NCBI GenBank assembly: GCA_950075905.1
Contig: CATMVR010000148.1
Span: 1 to 9,115 of the forward strand
Length of the DNA stretch: 9,115 nt
Direction of reading: 5' to 3'
Source: an uncultured Persicitalea sp.
GTDB lineage: Bacteria > Bacteroidota > Bacteroidia > Cytophagales > Spirosomataceae
This document shows, in pieces, positions 1-6,479 of the stretch (positions are counted from its first letter, which is position 1; every line of letters begins with the position of its first letter). The notes under the pieces were generated by a model. That model was not told the DNA's origin. It did not search any database and was given only the letters and a program-made list of their open reading frames with translations. The position numbers and the translations under genes are program-made.

Positions 1-686
1 CCCTCGGGCCCGCGCAAATCCCCCACCGTTTCCTTTGAGTGCCCCGCCTGTAGCAGGGACAGAAGCAGGTTGTTCATCTCGCGGACGGGATCGAAGTAGC
101 TTACTTTCTGCGCCCAGCCCTTGAGCAGCAGGCAGCTTTCATCATTGAACAGAGCGCCCAGGTTGGCCAGCAGGGCGGCACTATTGATCATGCCCTTGTT
201 CTGCAGCTCCCTGAGCTTGGGATAGGTCCGGCCAATTCGTAGCTCGCTGGATGTGCGATGGAAAACGACCGTTTCCTGCTTGCGCCACACGTAAAACCAT
301 TCAGCGACAACCAGTTGGCGCTGAACCTCAAATCCGTAACGGTAGTGGGTCCCATCCACCAGGAATACGACTTCCAGAAGGGTAGGGGCGTCGGCTGTGG
401 ACTGGCTCAGTACAAACGGCTGGTAATCCTCCACTGCCAGGCCATCGGGAGGCGCTTCTGTCAGGGCGGTTGCCAGGAAAGCGATTGCCTTTAGCAGGTT
501 ACTCTTGCCACTAGCGTTGGCCCCGTACACCACAGCCGCTTTGACCAGGCTCAGCTGCTCATCCACCGCTACCGCGTTTTCATTCAGATGGCTGTTTTTT
601 TCTTTCAGCCCGTTTGCGGCTACCAGACTAAACACCTGCTCATCGCAGATTGACAGGAAGTTTTTTACCCTAACTTGAACAAGCAT
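1..686 (-). CDS. AAA15-family ATPase (RloA-like), N-terminal part
   Basis: Translated from the reverse strand, with ATG at 684-686 and running off the left edge; 228 residues are visible. The protein opens with MLVQVRVKNFLSICDEQ, the usual first strand and 'NF.S..de' signature of the AAA15/AAA21 ATP-binding proteins (COG1106 type). A Walker A motif GANASGKS lies at residues 55-62, followed by NLLKAI. The Walker B and signature motifs should lie beyond the window. Relatives act as ATPases in defence or DNA-processing pairs, for example RloA beside RloB, or OLD-like proteins with a TOPRIM partner. The partner, if any, would lie to the left and cannot be seen. A palindrome sits just upstream of the start. 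The ATPase fold is clear from the Walker A and N-terminal motifs; the link to RloA and to defence is inference. Confidence 0.85.
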   Translation of the reverse strand, partial: MLVQVRVKNFLSICDEQVFSLVAANGLKEKNSHLNENAVAVDEQLSLVKAAVVYGANASGKSNLLKAIAFLATALTEAPPDGLAVEDYQPFVLSQSTADAPTLLEVVFLVDGTHYRYGFEVQRQLVVAEWFYVWRKQETVVFHRTSSELRIGRTYPKLRELQNKGMINSAALLANLGALFNDESCLLLKGWAQKVSYFDPVREMNNLLLSLLQAGHSKETVGDLRGPE

Positions 687-696
687 ATCCCTATCG

Positions 697-713
697 TTGT
701 GATATTTTCACAA
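697..713. promoter_or_regulatory. 17-bp palindrome upstream of the ATPase start
   Basis: TTGTGA, 5 bp, then TCACAA form a perfect dyad 10 bp upstream of the ATPase ATG. It resembles a CRP-type site (TGTGA...TCACA) but with a 5-bp instead of a 6-bp centre. It is probably an operator for the ATPase gene; which protein binds it is unknown. Confidence 0.4.
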
Positions 714-1036
714 TTTTAATCATATTCATGCTAATTACCTACACATTTTATAGAAATTGGAATACCTTCAGTCGGTTGCTGGCTTCGGACACCACTTGAA
801 AGGGGTCGCAAAAAAAAGGTATCGGATTTATAATATGTAGCTATTCCTTATCCTTCCGGCCGGAGTTCCTCGCCGCTTGGGGTTTCAGTCTAAACCCTAT
901 GGGTTATGGTTCTTCCTCAAAGATATGTTTTTGCAGGAGGGAGCGACAAGTAATATTTCCGCGAAAATTAGGGGTTCAGGATCAGGCCTGCCGGTGGAAA
1001 TGGGCATCTTTTGGTAGATGAGGGACTCCTATAAAT
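714..1036. other. Gene-free intergenic stretch
   Basis: No convincing coding frame on either strand. It holds a small GGGTTT/AAACCC hairpin near 880-898 and a CCGGCCGG palindrome near 857-864. It is not AT-rich enough to suggest an origin, and I see no iteron copies here. It probably contains the promoter of the ATPase gene, but no clear -33/-7 pair was found. Confidence 0.4.
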
Positions 1037-1075
1037 TAATTCGGGAACAACTCTCTACGAGTTGTTCCCGAATTA
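1037..1075 (-). terminator. Strong hairpin terminator of the 1096-1485 gene
   Basis: Arms of 17 bp (1037-1053 and 1059-1075) pair perfectly around a 5-nt TCTAC loop. The hairpin lies 20 bp past the stop of the leftward gene. The following leftward sequence is AT-rich but has only short T runs, so it may work in both directions. Confidence 0.75.
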
Positions 1076-1095
1076 GCAGGCATAACGAGGTTTTT

Positions 1096-1485
1096 CTAGT
1101 CCAGGGCAATCATCTGGTTTGTGACGGTGGACAAACTTACCTTTTTGGTAATAGTCTCCCCGTTGGCGTTCAGCTCAAAGTAGTAAGTACCGTTCCCTAC
1201 TTGTTCAAGGTTAAAATTGCGCTTGTAGCTCTCCCTGCCTTTTCCGATGTTCTCCTGGTGCAGCACATTCCCCTCTGCATCCTTAATCAGGAGAGTCATG
1301 CGGCTGGTGGGGGTTTTCTCGATGGCCAGGCTGATCCTGGATGAGTTCTGGATCCGGTAAAGTCCCAGGTTGAACGACTTGGGCTTCTGCATGTCCAGCA
1401 GGTGGTTGTCGGCCCGGCTGACCAGGGGCAATGACAGGGCGAAGGCAAACAGCAGCGTACGAACGGTTGATACTACATTTTTCAT
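1096..1485 (-). CDS. Small secreted beta-strand protein, function unknown
   Basis: 129 aa. Residues 1-25 look like a Sec signal peptide: K2, a hydrophobic core (TLLFAFALSLPLV) and a SRA|D cleavage site. The mature ~104 residues alternate beta-strand-like segments, with 'KDAEGNVLHQE' around the middle and 'GNGTYYFELNANGETITKKV' near the C-terminus. This pattern recalls the Ig-like or C-terminal-sorting-like small proteins (DUF3244-like) found in many copies in Spirosomataceae genomes. It is therefore predicted to be exported to the periplasm or cell surface. No catalytic motif is visible. It stands alone, closed by a hairpin terminator. Its start is supported by the signal peptide position. 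The signal peptide is well supported; the family link is from general resemblance only. Its presence on a plasmid may simply be cargo. Confidence 0.75.
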   Translation of the reverse strand: MKNVVSTVRTLLFAFALSLPLVSRADNHLLDMQKPKSFNLGLYRIQNSSRISLAIEKTPTSRMTLLIKDAEGNVLHQENIGKGRESYKRNFNLEQVGNGTYYFELNANGETITKKVSLSTVTNQMIALD

Positions 1486-1514
1486 GGCTAATTGATGTTT
1501 TTTTGATGGCTAAT
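1484..1514. repeat. Two ATGGCTAAT direct repeats, 22 bp apart
   Basis: ATGGCTAAT occurs at 1484-1492 and 1506-1514, separated by two helical turns. The first copy overlaps the start codon of the secreted-protein gene. This could be a regulator half-site pair acting on that gene, or chance. Confidence 0.3.
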
Positions 1515-1672
1515 AAATGCTTCTTACGGGTATCTGAATCTATATGCAGAAAAGGCTGTGCCATGTGCCAGGCCAAAAGAAGAGTTTAAGGAACAGCCTT
1601 AGTAATCATCTGTTTTCCAGACTGTTAAGGCATGTAAAATATTTATGTGTAATACAAGCCATAGGTGGACAC

Positions 1673-1706
1673 GTTCACTTCCGAACAACTTTGTTCGAGG
1701 ATGAAC
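1673..1706. promoter_or_regulatory. 34-bp nested dyad in a gene-free region
   Basis: Outer arms GTTCA/TGAAC (1673-1677, 1702-1706) and inner arms CGAACAA/TTGTTCG (1682-1688, 1691-1697) share exactly the same centre between 1689 and 1690. It lies between two leftward genes (1486-1912 has no gene of its own). It may be a binding site or an RNA hairpin; no assignment is possible. Confidence 0.35.
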
Positions 1707-1752
1707 ACACGTTTAATCCTCCGAAGGATCCACAGGATTTTTCTGTAAATAC

Positions 1753-1783
1753 AAAAAGGGCAGGAATCAGACTGATCCTGCCC
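1753..1783 (-). terminator. Rho-independent terminator of the 1913-2653 gene
   Basis: Read leftward, GGGCAGGA and TCCTGCCC pair perfectly (1776-1783 with 1758-1765) around a 10-nt loop and are followed at once by TTTTT (1753-1757). It lies 130 bp downstream of the leftward stop at 1913, which it most likely serves. Confidence 0.7.
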
Positions 1784-1912
1784 CGAGCATCAAGGTTTCT
1801 TTATTACTAAGGATGGCTGAGGTCCATTTATTACCAAGACCCTTGTGAGCGGTAGGCTGGCTATCACATTTTAGAGTTTATCTACGAAAGCATTACTTTG
1901 GATATGAGATTG

Positions 1913-2653
1913 TCATTCTCCAGATTTCCTCAAGTACAACGTAGTCACCCCTTGCTTGAACTGAATAGGGAATGTATCCAATTCGCGATCGATCCGTTTG
2001 TTGTCATTGGGGACGGGGCGGGTGATGTACTTTGGGTCGATGAAAATTATATTGAGCCGTTCATGCACCTTTCCCTTGATCCGTTCGGTATGCTTCAGTA
2101 GATGCTCACTAAGCGTATTGGCCCTATTTTGGGTGTCATCTTCAAAGTAACGGTACGCGCAGTACCAGTAGCGGTAATAGTGGTGGTAATTTGAGAAACA
2201 GGCCTCAAAGGCCGTAGAGTTGTCCCTGAGCGTCCGAAGAATCTCATCTGCTTTCCTTAGATCTTTTAGCTGTTCGTTGGTAAATTGTTTGAACAGGCTC
2301 TGATCCATAAGATCGTCCCGAAAATTCTTTAAGTGAAATATGACATCTTCGGGTATGGGAGCCCGTTTAATGACATACTTGTGCTTAAAGAAAAAGGATA
2401 GTGATATAGCCGGACGATTAAAATTCACCAATTTAAGATTTTTGTAGGGTGAACCATTGGGTCGGTAGTAGGCCTTATATTCCTGCATATACTTAACCGG
2501 GATGAAGTAATATTCCAGATCGGGTTCCGACGGCAAAGCGCTAACCTGATTAGCAATTGGTTCCAGGCGCACACACTGTTCTTTGAGCATTGTCCGTATT
2601 GTTTCCAATGGTGCACTATCTGCTCGTTTGGAAGATTTTATCTTTTTTTCCAT
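1913..2653 (-). CDS. Uncharacterised basic protein next to the iteron array
   Basis: 246 aa; I do not recognise the family. The N-terminus (MEKKIKSSKRADS) is lysine-rich and polar. The middle carries aromatic-rich stretches such as EYYFIPVKYMQEYKAYYRP and YHHYYRYWYCAYRYFEDD. A charged helical part (about 125-150, 'TNEQLKDLRKADEILRTLRDN') may be a coiled coil or helical bundle. No signal peptide, membrane segment or catalytic motif is seen. The start follows an AT-rich leader with a good promoter and an 11-bp inverted repeat, so the gene is probably regulated. It is transcribed away from the origin and starts about 165 bp from the first iteron. Position, basic charge and its operator make a plasmid-maintenance role (copy control, partition or origin binding) possible, but this is inference only. 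A terminator follows at 1753-1783. Confidence 0.75.
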   Translation of the reverse strand: MEKKIKSSKRADSAPLETIRTMLKEQCVRLEPIANQVSALPSEPDLEYYFIPVKYMQEYKAYYRPNGSPYKNLKLVNFNRPAISLSFFFKHKYVIKRAPIPEDVIFHLKNFRDDLMDQSLFKQFTNEQLKDLRKADEILRTLRDNSTAFEACFSNYHHYYRYWYCAYRYFEDDTQNRANTLSEHLLKHTERIKGKVHERLNIIFIDPKYITRPVPNDNKRIDRELDTFPIQFKQGVTTLYLRKSGE

Positions 2654-2666
2654 TATTTATATCTGC

Positions 2667-2710
2667 TACTTATTTACTATAAAAGTAAATAAGTAATTAT
2701 ATTAAAACAA
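2667..2710 (-). promoter_or_regulatory. Promoter and operator of the 1913-2653 gene
   Basis: Read leftward, TTG (2708-2710) is followed by 20 bp and TACTTTTA (2680-2687), a 7/8 match to the Bacteroidota -7 element TAnnTTTG. A perfect 11-bp inverted repeat, TACTTATTTAC/GTAAATAAGTA (2667-2677 and 2685-2695), brackets the -7 element with a 7-bp centre. Binding there would block transcription, so it is a likely operator, possibly for autoregulation. Confidence 0.6.
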
Positions 2711-2816
2711 GTCTTTTCTCCCCTTTCCAATAACAAAATAGTGAGATTGATCTTTTATCTATTTATCAATTCTTTTTTTGATTGATTTAGTAGGCAATAA
2801 TTAATTGATTATCAGT
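2696..2816. other. AT-rich stretch, candidate DNA-unwinding element
   Basis: About 120 bp rich in A and T between the leftward promoter and the first iteron. It contains T-rich runs and recurring ATTGATT elements (near 2746, 2780 and 2804) and an ATCAA/TTGAT dyad around the T run near 2770. AT-rich repeats beside closely spaced iterons and DnaA boxes are the usual form of a melting region in iteron origins. No experiment supports this; a second AT-rich stretch lies at 4561-4615. Confidence 0.45.
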
Positions 2817-2856
2817 TTATTACTCCGCCTAAACCGAGGTTTAGGCGGAGTAATAA
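2817..2856. repeat. Head-to-head iteron palindrome, 19-bp arms
   Basis: Perfect arms 2817-2835 and 2838-2856 meet around a 2-bp GA centre. Each arm contains GGTTTAGGCGG, the conserved part of the iteron, so the palindrome is two iterons facing opposite ways. It marks the rep-distal end of the array. In other iteron plasmids inverted iterons are dimer-binding operators; that role here is inference. Confidence 0.8.
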
Positions 2857-2985
2857 CGAGGTTTAAGCGGTGTTCTATATCTTGAAAACGGAGGTTTAAG
2901 CGGTCACAAACCGAGGTTTGGGCGGAGTAATAACGAGGTTTAAGCGGTGTTCACTTAATAAACCGAGGTTTGGGCGGAGTCAAAT
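2826..2985 (+). repeat. Tight iteron cluster (iterons 1-6)
   Basis: Six copies of the iteron, with the base before the GAGG core at 2835, 2857, 2890, 2912, 2934 and 2964. Spacings are 22, 33, 22, 22 and 30 bp, that is about 2 or 3 helical turns. Copies 1, 4 and 6 share AACCGAGGTTT(A/G)GGCGGAGT, and copies 2 and 5 share AATAACGAGGTTTAAGCGGT. A unit of about 45 bp (from 2831 and from 2908) is repeated with a single change, so the cluster arose by local duplication. The 22-bp spacing is typical of Rep_3-type origins. Confidence 0.85.
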
Positions 2986-3013
2986 GTGGAAAAACTTTGA
3001 AGAGTGTGGGAAA
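2985..3013 (-). promoter_or_regulatory. dnaA box: DnaA-box candidates in the gap between iteron clusters
   Basis: TGTGGAAAA at 2985-2993 is, on the other strand, TTTTCCACA, which fits the DnaA-box consensus TTWTNCACA. TGTGGGAAA at 3005-3013 is a one-mismatch version 20 bp further on. Both lie in the only 63-bp gap between iterons (2964 and 3027). The first is a reasonable call, the second weak. Confidence 0.5.
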
Positions 3014-3017
3014 ATAT

Positions 3018-4500
3018 ATACCAAACCGAGATTTAAGCGGTGCAGGCCATTTGTTTTCTCTAAAAACGATGTCTAAGCGGTATATAACACTTGAATTCCT
3101 AGTAAAGCGAGGCTTAAGAGTTCATTGCTCCCAGTTTTCCAGCAAAACGAGGTTTAAGCGATATCTATCAATTTATATTTATAGCAAACCGAGGTTCAGT
3201 CAATATCTATCACATTTAAATAGTAGAAAAACGATGTTTGAGCGGTACCTTACAGGAGCCATCCTCATAAAAACGAGGTTTAAGCGGTGCATAGATACAA
3301 ATCATCCTCAGAAAACAGAGATTTAGGAGACATTCTGCACATCGCCAATAGAAAAACGAGGTTTGAGCGGTGTATACCATTCGTCATCTTCAGAAAAACG
3401 AGGATCAGGCGGTATCCAGCACAAAACATCAGTAGAAAAACGAGGTTTAGGCGGTACTAATACTCCACAATTATAGAAAAACGATGTTTAAGCGGTATAG
3501 TTATCAAGCGATTTCCATGAAAAACGAGGTTTAGGAGGTATTCAGCACATCACACCAGTAGAAAAACGATGTTTGAGCGGTACCTACCACAAGTCATCCT
3601 CAGAAAAAAGAGATTTAAGCCGTGCATCGTCACCGACTTTCACACAAAAACGAGGTTTAAGCGGTATCAAGAATTTAACAACTGTAGAAAACGAGGTTTA
3701 GGCGATTCACACCAAGAGTCATCCTCAGAAAACAGAGGTTTGGGTGATTTGAAGCGCTCCACACTTATAGAAAAACGATGTTTAAGCGGTACAGTACATC
3801 TATTTTCCCTACAAAACGAGGTTTAGGAGGTGTAATTAGCAAGCGATTTCCATGAAAAACGAGGTTTAGGAGGTATTCAGTACATCACAATAATAGAAAA
3901 ACGATGTTTGAGTGTGTATACTATGAGTCATCCTCGTAAAAAAGAGATTTAAGCGGTCACCAGCATTCCGCGCTCACAAAAAAACGAGGATTAGGCGGTG
4001 TAGTTAGCAAGCGACTTCCATGAAAAACGAGGTTTGGGAGGTATTCAGCACACCACCAGTAGAAAAACGATGTCTGAGCGGTGCCTATTATGAGTCATAC
4101 TCAGAAAACGAGGATCAGGCAGTATCAAACACATCACATCAGTAGAAAAACGAGGTTTAGGCGGTGCAAATAATTGCTCATTTACATGAAAAACGAGGTT
4201 TAGGCGATGTAGCTTTACCGGTAACTTGCACAAAAACGAGGTTCAGGCGGTACCATTATCCCACAATCACAGAAAAACGAGGTCCGGGAGGGCAATGATG
4301 ATGGATTTCCATGAAAACCGAGGTTTAGGCGGTATTCAGTACAATATACTAGTAGAAAACTGAGGCTTAGGCGGCGTAGCTCTCATCAATTCAAACAAAA
4401 TTGAGGCCTGGGCGATGCATAATACAAGATATCTTTGGAAAAACGATGTTTGGGCGGTATTCAGCACTCCACGCTTACAGAAAACCGAGGTTTAGGCAGT
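3018..4500 (+). repeat. Long iteron array, 36 copies at about 42 bp
   Basis: Consensus AAAAACGAGGTTTAGGCGGT. The core positions run from 3027 (copy 7) to 4486 (copy 42). Every step is 40-43 bp, mean 41.7 bp, close to four helical turns. All copies point the same way. Three core classes occur: the GAGG majority, GATG (for example 3067, 3232, 3482, 3567, 3776, 3902, 4068, 4444) and GAGA (3027, 3317, 3609, 3943). Many copies are degenerate near the array ends (4402 reads TTGAGGCC). The 20-bp sequences between iterons are also related, with motifs such as TCATCCTCAG and GATTTCCATGAAAA recurring. This is a plasmid iteron array bound by the Rep protein, not a CRISPR. Apparent reading frames inside it arise because 42 is a multiple of 3. 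Confidence 0.9.
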
Positions 4501-4540
4501 TGGTGCTTCTTGCCTAATGAAAACAAGCAATAACTTTATA

Positions 4541-4588
4541 AAAAACGAGGTTGCCATTGTAAACTCTTTTTAATAGATTTGATCTATT
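4541..4588 (+). promoter_or_regulatory. rep promoter overlapped by the last iteron
   Basis: TTG (4551-4553), 20 bp, then TAGATTTG (4574-4581) match the Bacteroidota -33/-7 promoter, the -7 element perfectly. The last iteron (AAAAACGAGGTTGCC, from 4541) runs into the -33 element. A second dyad, AATAGAT/ATCTATT (4572-4578, 4582-4588), brackets the -7 element. Both suggest that Rep bound here represses its own gene. The leader to ATG 4621 is about 30 nt and lacks an obvious Shine-Dalgarno, as is common in this phylum. Confidence 0.65.
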
Positions 4589-4620
4589 GAATTTCAATTT
4601 TAGCTTATAAATTTTCCCAT

Positions 4621-5751
4621 ATGGAAATCAATAAGACCGCTGAGGATCAATTGGCCCCTGTGTTTATCAAACGTTCCACTAACTATCAACCCAATCTGTT
4701 TACTGAATCCAAACAGGAATTTACAGAATTGGAAAAAAAGATAGTGGTGTTGGTAGTAAATCAGATTGGCTATTTGGCTGTCAGAGGAGAGCTCAATCCA
4801 CGCTCAAATATCACTGTTTCCATTCCTTTTTCTACACTCACCCGCGACCATCACCAACAAATTGCTGATGCGGCTGAATCATTGCAGTCTAAACGGCTCG
4901 TATACCGGGATGATACGCGGGATAAGTTTGATTTCATCACCCCCTTTCCGCGAGTACGCTCCGAATTGGTGGATGGGAAGCGCGTGATTGAGATCACTAT
5001 GTTCTCCGATATGGTTCCACATTTTGCCGAATTAGGCCAGCGCTACACGAAGTATGATATAGATGTCATGCTTTCGTTGGGTTCAGTGTACGCTCAACGT
5101 ATGTTTGAAATCGTGAGTATGTACCAAAATCGTAAGCAGTTTAACTTTACCTATGAGGTGGAGCAGCTTATGATGATGCTCAACTGTCCTAAAGGATATT
5201 CTTTCCATGATTTCAAGAAAAACGCTTTGGTGATAGCGCAGCGTGAACTTAAACGCAAGGCTGATATACTTTTTGACTGGAAGCCATCAAAAAAGAACGG
5301 AAAGCGCATCATCGCTCTGGAATTTACGATCAAGACGGCGAATCAGCTAGTCCATGAGGCTATTGAAAAGGATCGGCGCACCATAAATGAAATGCCCCTA
5401 CACGAAGCGGTTCGCACGGCCTGGAAGCTGTTGGACAATTATAAGTTGAAGAACTGGCAGAAAGACCTAATCGCCACCGATTACGAGCTGCTGGAGATTT
5501 TCTTCCGCGTCGATGCGGAACTGGCTAATGGCCTGCGTCCAACAGTGAAGAACCATACGGCCTACCTGGTTAAATCACTGGGAATAGATCATATGAAGGC
5601 ACCAGAGTCTGACAAACCCAGAAGCAACAAAAAATCAAGCCCTAATCAGTCCATACTTCCGTTGGGGCCGGAGGTGCGAACTGGCTCCGTACAGTCAATT
5701 GGTTCTATTCTCGGGGGAATTCCTTTTTCTGGGAATACGGATGAGCAATAG
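4621..5751 (+). CDS. Replication initiator, Rep_3 family (RepB-like)
   Basis: 376 aa. Rep_3 initiators bind iterons and recruit host DnaA/DnaB to open the plasmid origin. Residues about 14-135 form the first winged-helix domain (VFIKRSTNYQPNLFTESKQ, then the long helix ELEKKIVVLVVNQI). Residues about 142-240 form the second, which contacts iterons; its signature runs YTKYDIDVMLSLGSVYAQRM at 142-161, followed by FEIVSMYQN, and it includes the basic recognition region FKKNALVIAQRELKRKADILFDW at about 198-220. About 90 residues after it are helical, and the last 50 (from 326) are polar and probably disordered. Length is normal for the family. The upstream 1.7 kb of iterons and the overlapping promoter point to autoregulation and iteron-based copy control. 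ATG 4621 was chosen because it follows the promoter and starts the conserved N-terminus. Recognition is strong; the exact gene name is not fixed. Confidence 0.93.
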   Translation: MEINKTAEDQLAPVFIKRSTNYQPNLFTESKQEFTELEKKIVVLVVNQIGYLAVRGELNPRSNITVSIPFSTLTRDHHQQIADAAESLQSKRLVYRDDTRDKFDFITPFPRVRSELVDGKRVIEITMFSDMVPHFAELGQRYTKYDIDVMLSLGSVYAQRMFEIVSMYQNRKQFNFTYEVEQLMMMLNCPKGYSFHDFKKNALVIAQRELKRKADILFDWKPSKKNGKRIIALEFTIKTANQLVHEAIEKDRRTINEMPLHEAVRTAWKLLDNYKLKNWQKDLIATDYELLEIFFRVDAELANGLRPTVKNHTAYLVKSLGIDHMKAPESDKPRSNKKSSPNQSILPLGPEVRTGSVQSIGSILGGIPFSGNTDEQ

Positions 5752-5758
5752 AAAAGAT

Positions 5759-6409
5759 TTAAAGATCGTTTCCCCGTCCAATTATATCCACCACCTTCCA
5801 TATGGATTTCAGGTCCTCGCGCTTCACATGGACAAAGCCGGCGTCTTCAGCATCGGCATACAGAGTTAGATATCCGCGGGCCAGCAGCTCGTTCTCCTTG
5901 ATCCGGCGCAAGGCAAGCACTTTTCGGTAAAGCACAAGTACAAGCGTGGAATTCAGATAATCCCAGTCCTCCCTTTCGACAGGGCAGGCCAGAAGCCTCA
6001 TACCGATCACATACCGAGGGGCCATTGTGCTGTCATTTACTCGGACTAGTATCAGGTTCGTGCAATCCCTATCCAAACCGCCATCTATCCAGGCTTTCTC
6101 AACCTCGCCCGTAAAGTCAGAGGTCGGCTCGAACACCGGGAGAAAAACACTTCTGTCCTCCTGGACAGAAACCTTATCATCTGATTCTGCCTCCTGAAAC
6201 ATCGGCAGTTGTCCTTTGAAGAGGTAGTTCGCATTTATGGATGGGAATCGTTCCAGGATCTCCACAATCGTACCATAGTTAGGCGTAGTTTCGCCTTTCA
6301 GCATTTTGTAAACCTTCACATTGTTGCTGCCAATCTCTTCGGCAAACTCATTCGCCTTCATGTCGAGCTTGTCTAGCAAAGCCTTGAATCGATATGAAAA
6401 ATCCTCCAT
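5759..6409 (-). CDS. XRE-family repressor with LexA/CI-like (S24) C-terminal domain
   Basis: 216 aa, cytoplasmic DNA-binding regulator. Residues 5-65 form a helix-turn-helix: MKANEFAEEIGSNNVKVYKMLKG, then the Bacteroidota-type 'TIVEILERFPSINANYLFKGQLPMF'. From about 88 to 210 the protein resembles the S24/LexA dimer domain. In active S24 proteins a Ser lies directly before Met-x-Pro and a Lys lies in the late 'VKR' strand. Here the first motif reads NDSTMAP, putting Thr128 at the Ser position, and the second reads ALRRI (R168/R169). Self-cleavage is therefore doubtful unless S127 takes over. The gene converges on rep, with 7 bp between stops and no terminator. Its long upstream region (6410-6974) carries a motif shared with the promoter of the rightward SymE operon, so it probably represses itself and that operon. 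What relieves repression is unknown. Confidence 0.88.
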   Translation of the reverse strand: MEDFSYRFKALLDKLDMKANEFAEEIGSNNVKVYKMLKGETTPNYGTIVEILERFPSINANYLFKGQLPMFQEAESDDKVSVQEDRSVFLPVFEPTSDFTGEVEKAWIDGGLDRDCTNLILVRVNDSTMAPRYVIGMRLLACPVEREDWDYLNSTLVLVLYRKVLALRRIKENELLARGYLTLYADAEDAGFVHVKREDLKSIWKVVDIIGRGNDL

Positions 6410-6429
6410 CTTCCTTTATTGAACAAATT

Positions 6430-6479
6430 AAATACTAACTTTTATTAACTAATTGTTTTTAAATGCTAATTTATGTTTG
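6430..6479 (-). promoter_or_regulatory. Candidate operators of the XRE repressor gene
   Basis: AAATACTAACTTTTATTAA (6430-6448) and a looser copy, AAATGCTAATTTATGTTTG (6461-6479), lie just upstream of the repressor start, 31 bp apart (three helical turns). The first 14 bases of the first copy recur exactly on the minus strand at the rightward promoter. The likely -7 element here, TTAATTTG read leftward (6424-6431), overlaps the first copy; no matching TTG was found. Confidence 0.5.

Noticed and set aside
880..898. GGGTTT/AAACCC hairpin as a stray iteron or terminator
   Set aside because: Its flanks do not match the iteron consensus and no T tract follows on either strand.
1018..1344. 108-aa rightward frame
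   Set aside because: It runs through the terminator hairpin and lies opposite the secreted-protein gene, whose signal peptide and fold-like pattern are much better.
1544..1810. 88-aa rightward frame in the 1486-1912 gap
   Set aside because: It crosses a nested dyad and a leftward terminator, shows no domain and has no promoter match.
2970..4233. Reading frames inside the iteron array (2970-3326 +, 3569-3826 +, 4045-4233 -)
   Set aside because: They only translate the repeat (KTRFKRY-like units every 14 residues) because 42 bp is a multiple of 3; drift to 40, 41 and 43 bp breaks the frame repeatedly.
3018..4500. CRISPR array (regular repeats with about 20-bp spacers)
   Set aside because: The repeats are degenerate, the spacers are short and similar to each other, no cas genes are present, and a Rep_3 gene follows directly. 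An iteron array explains all of it.
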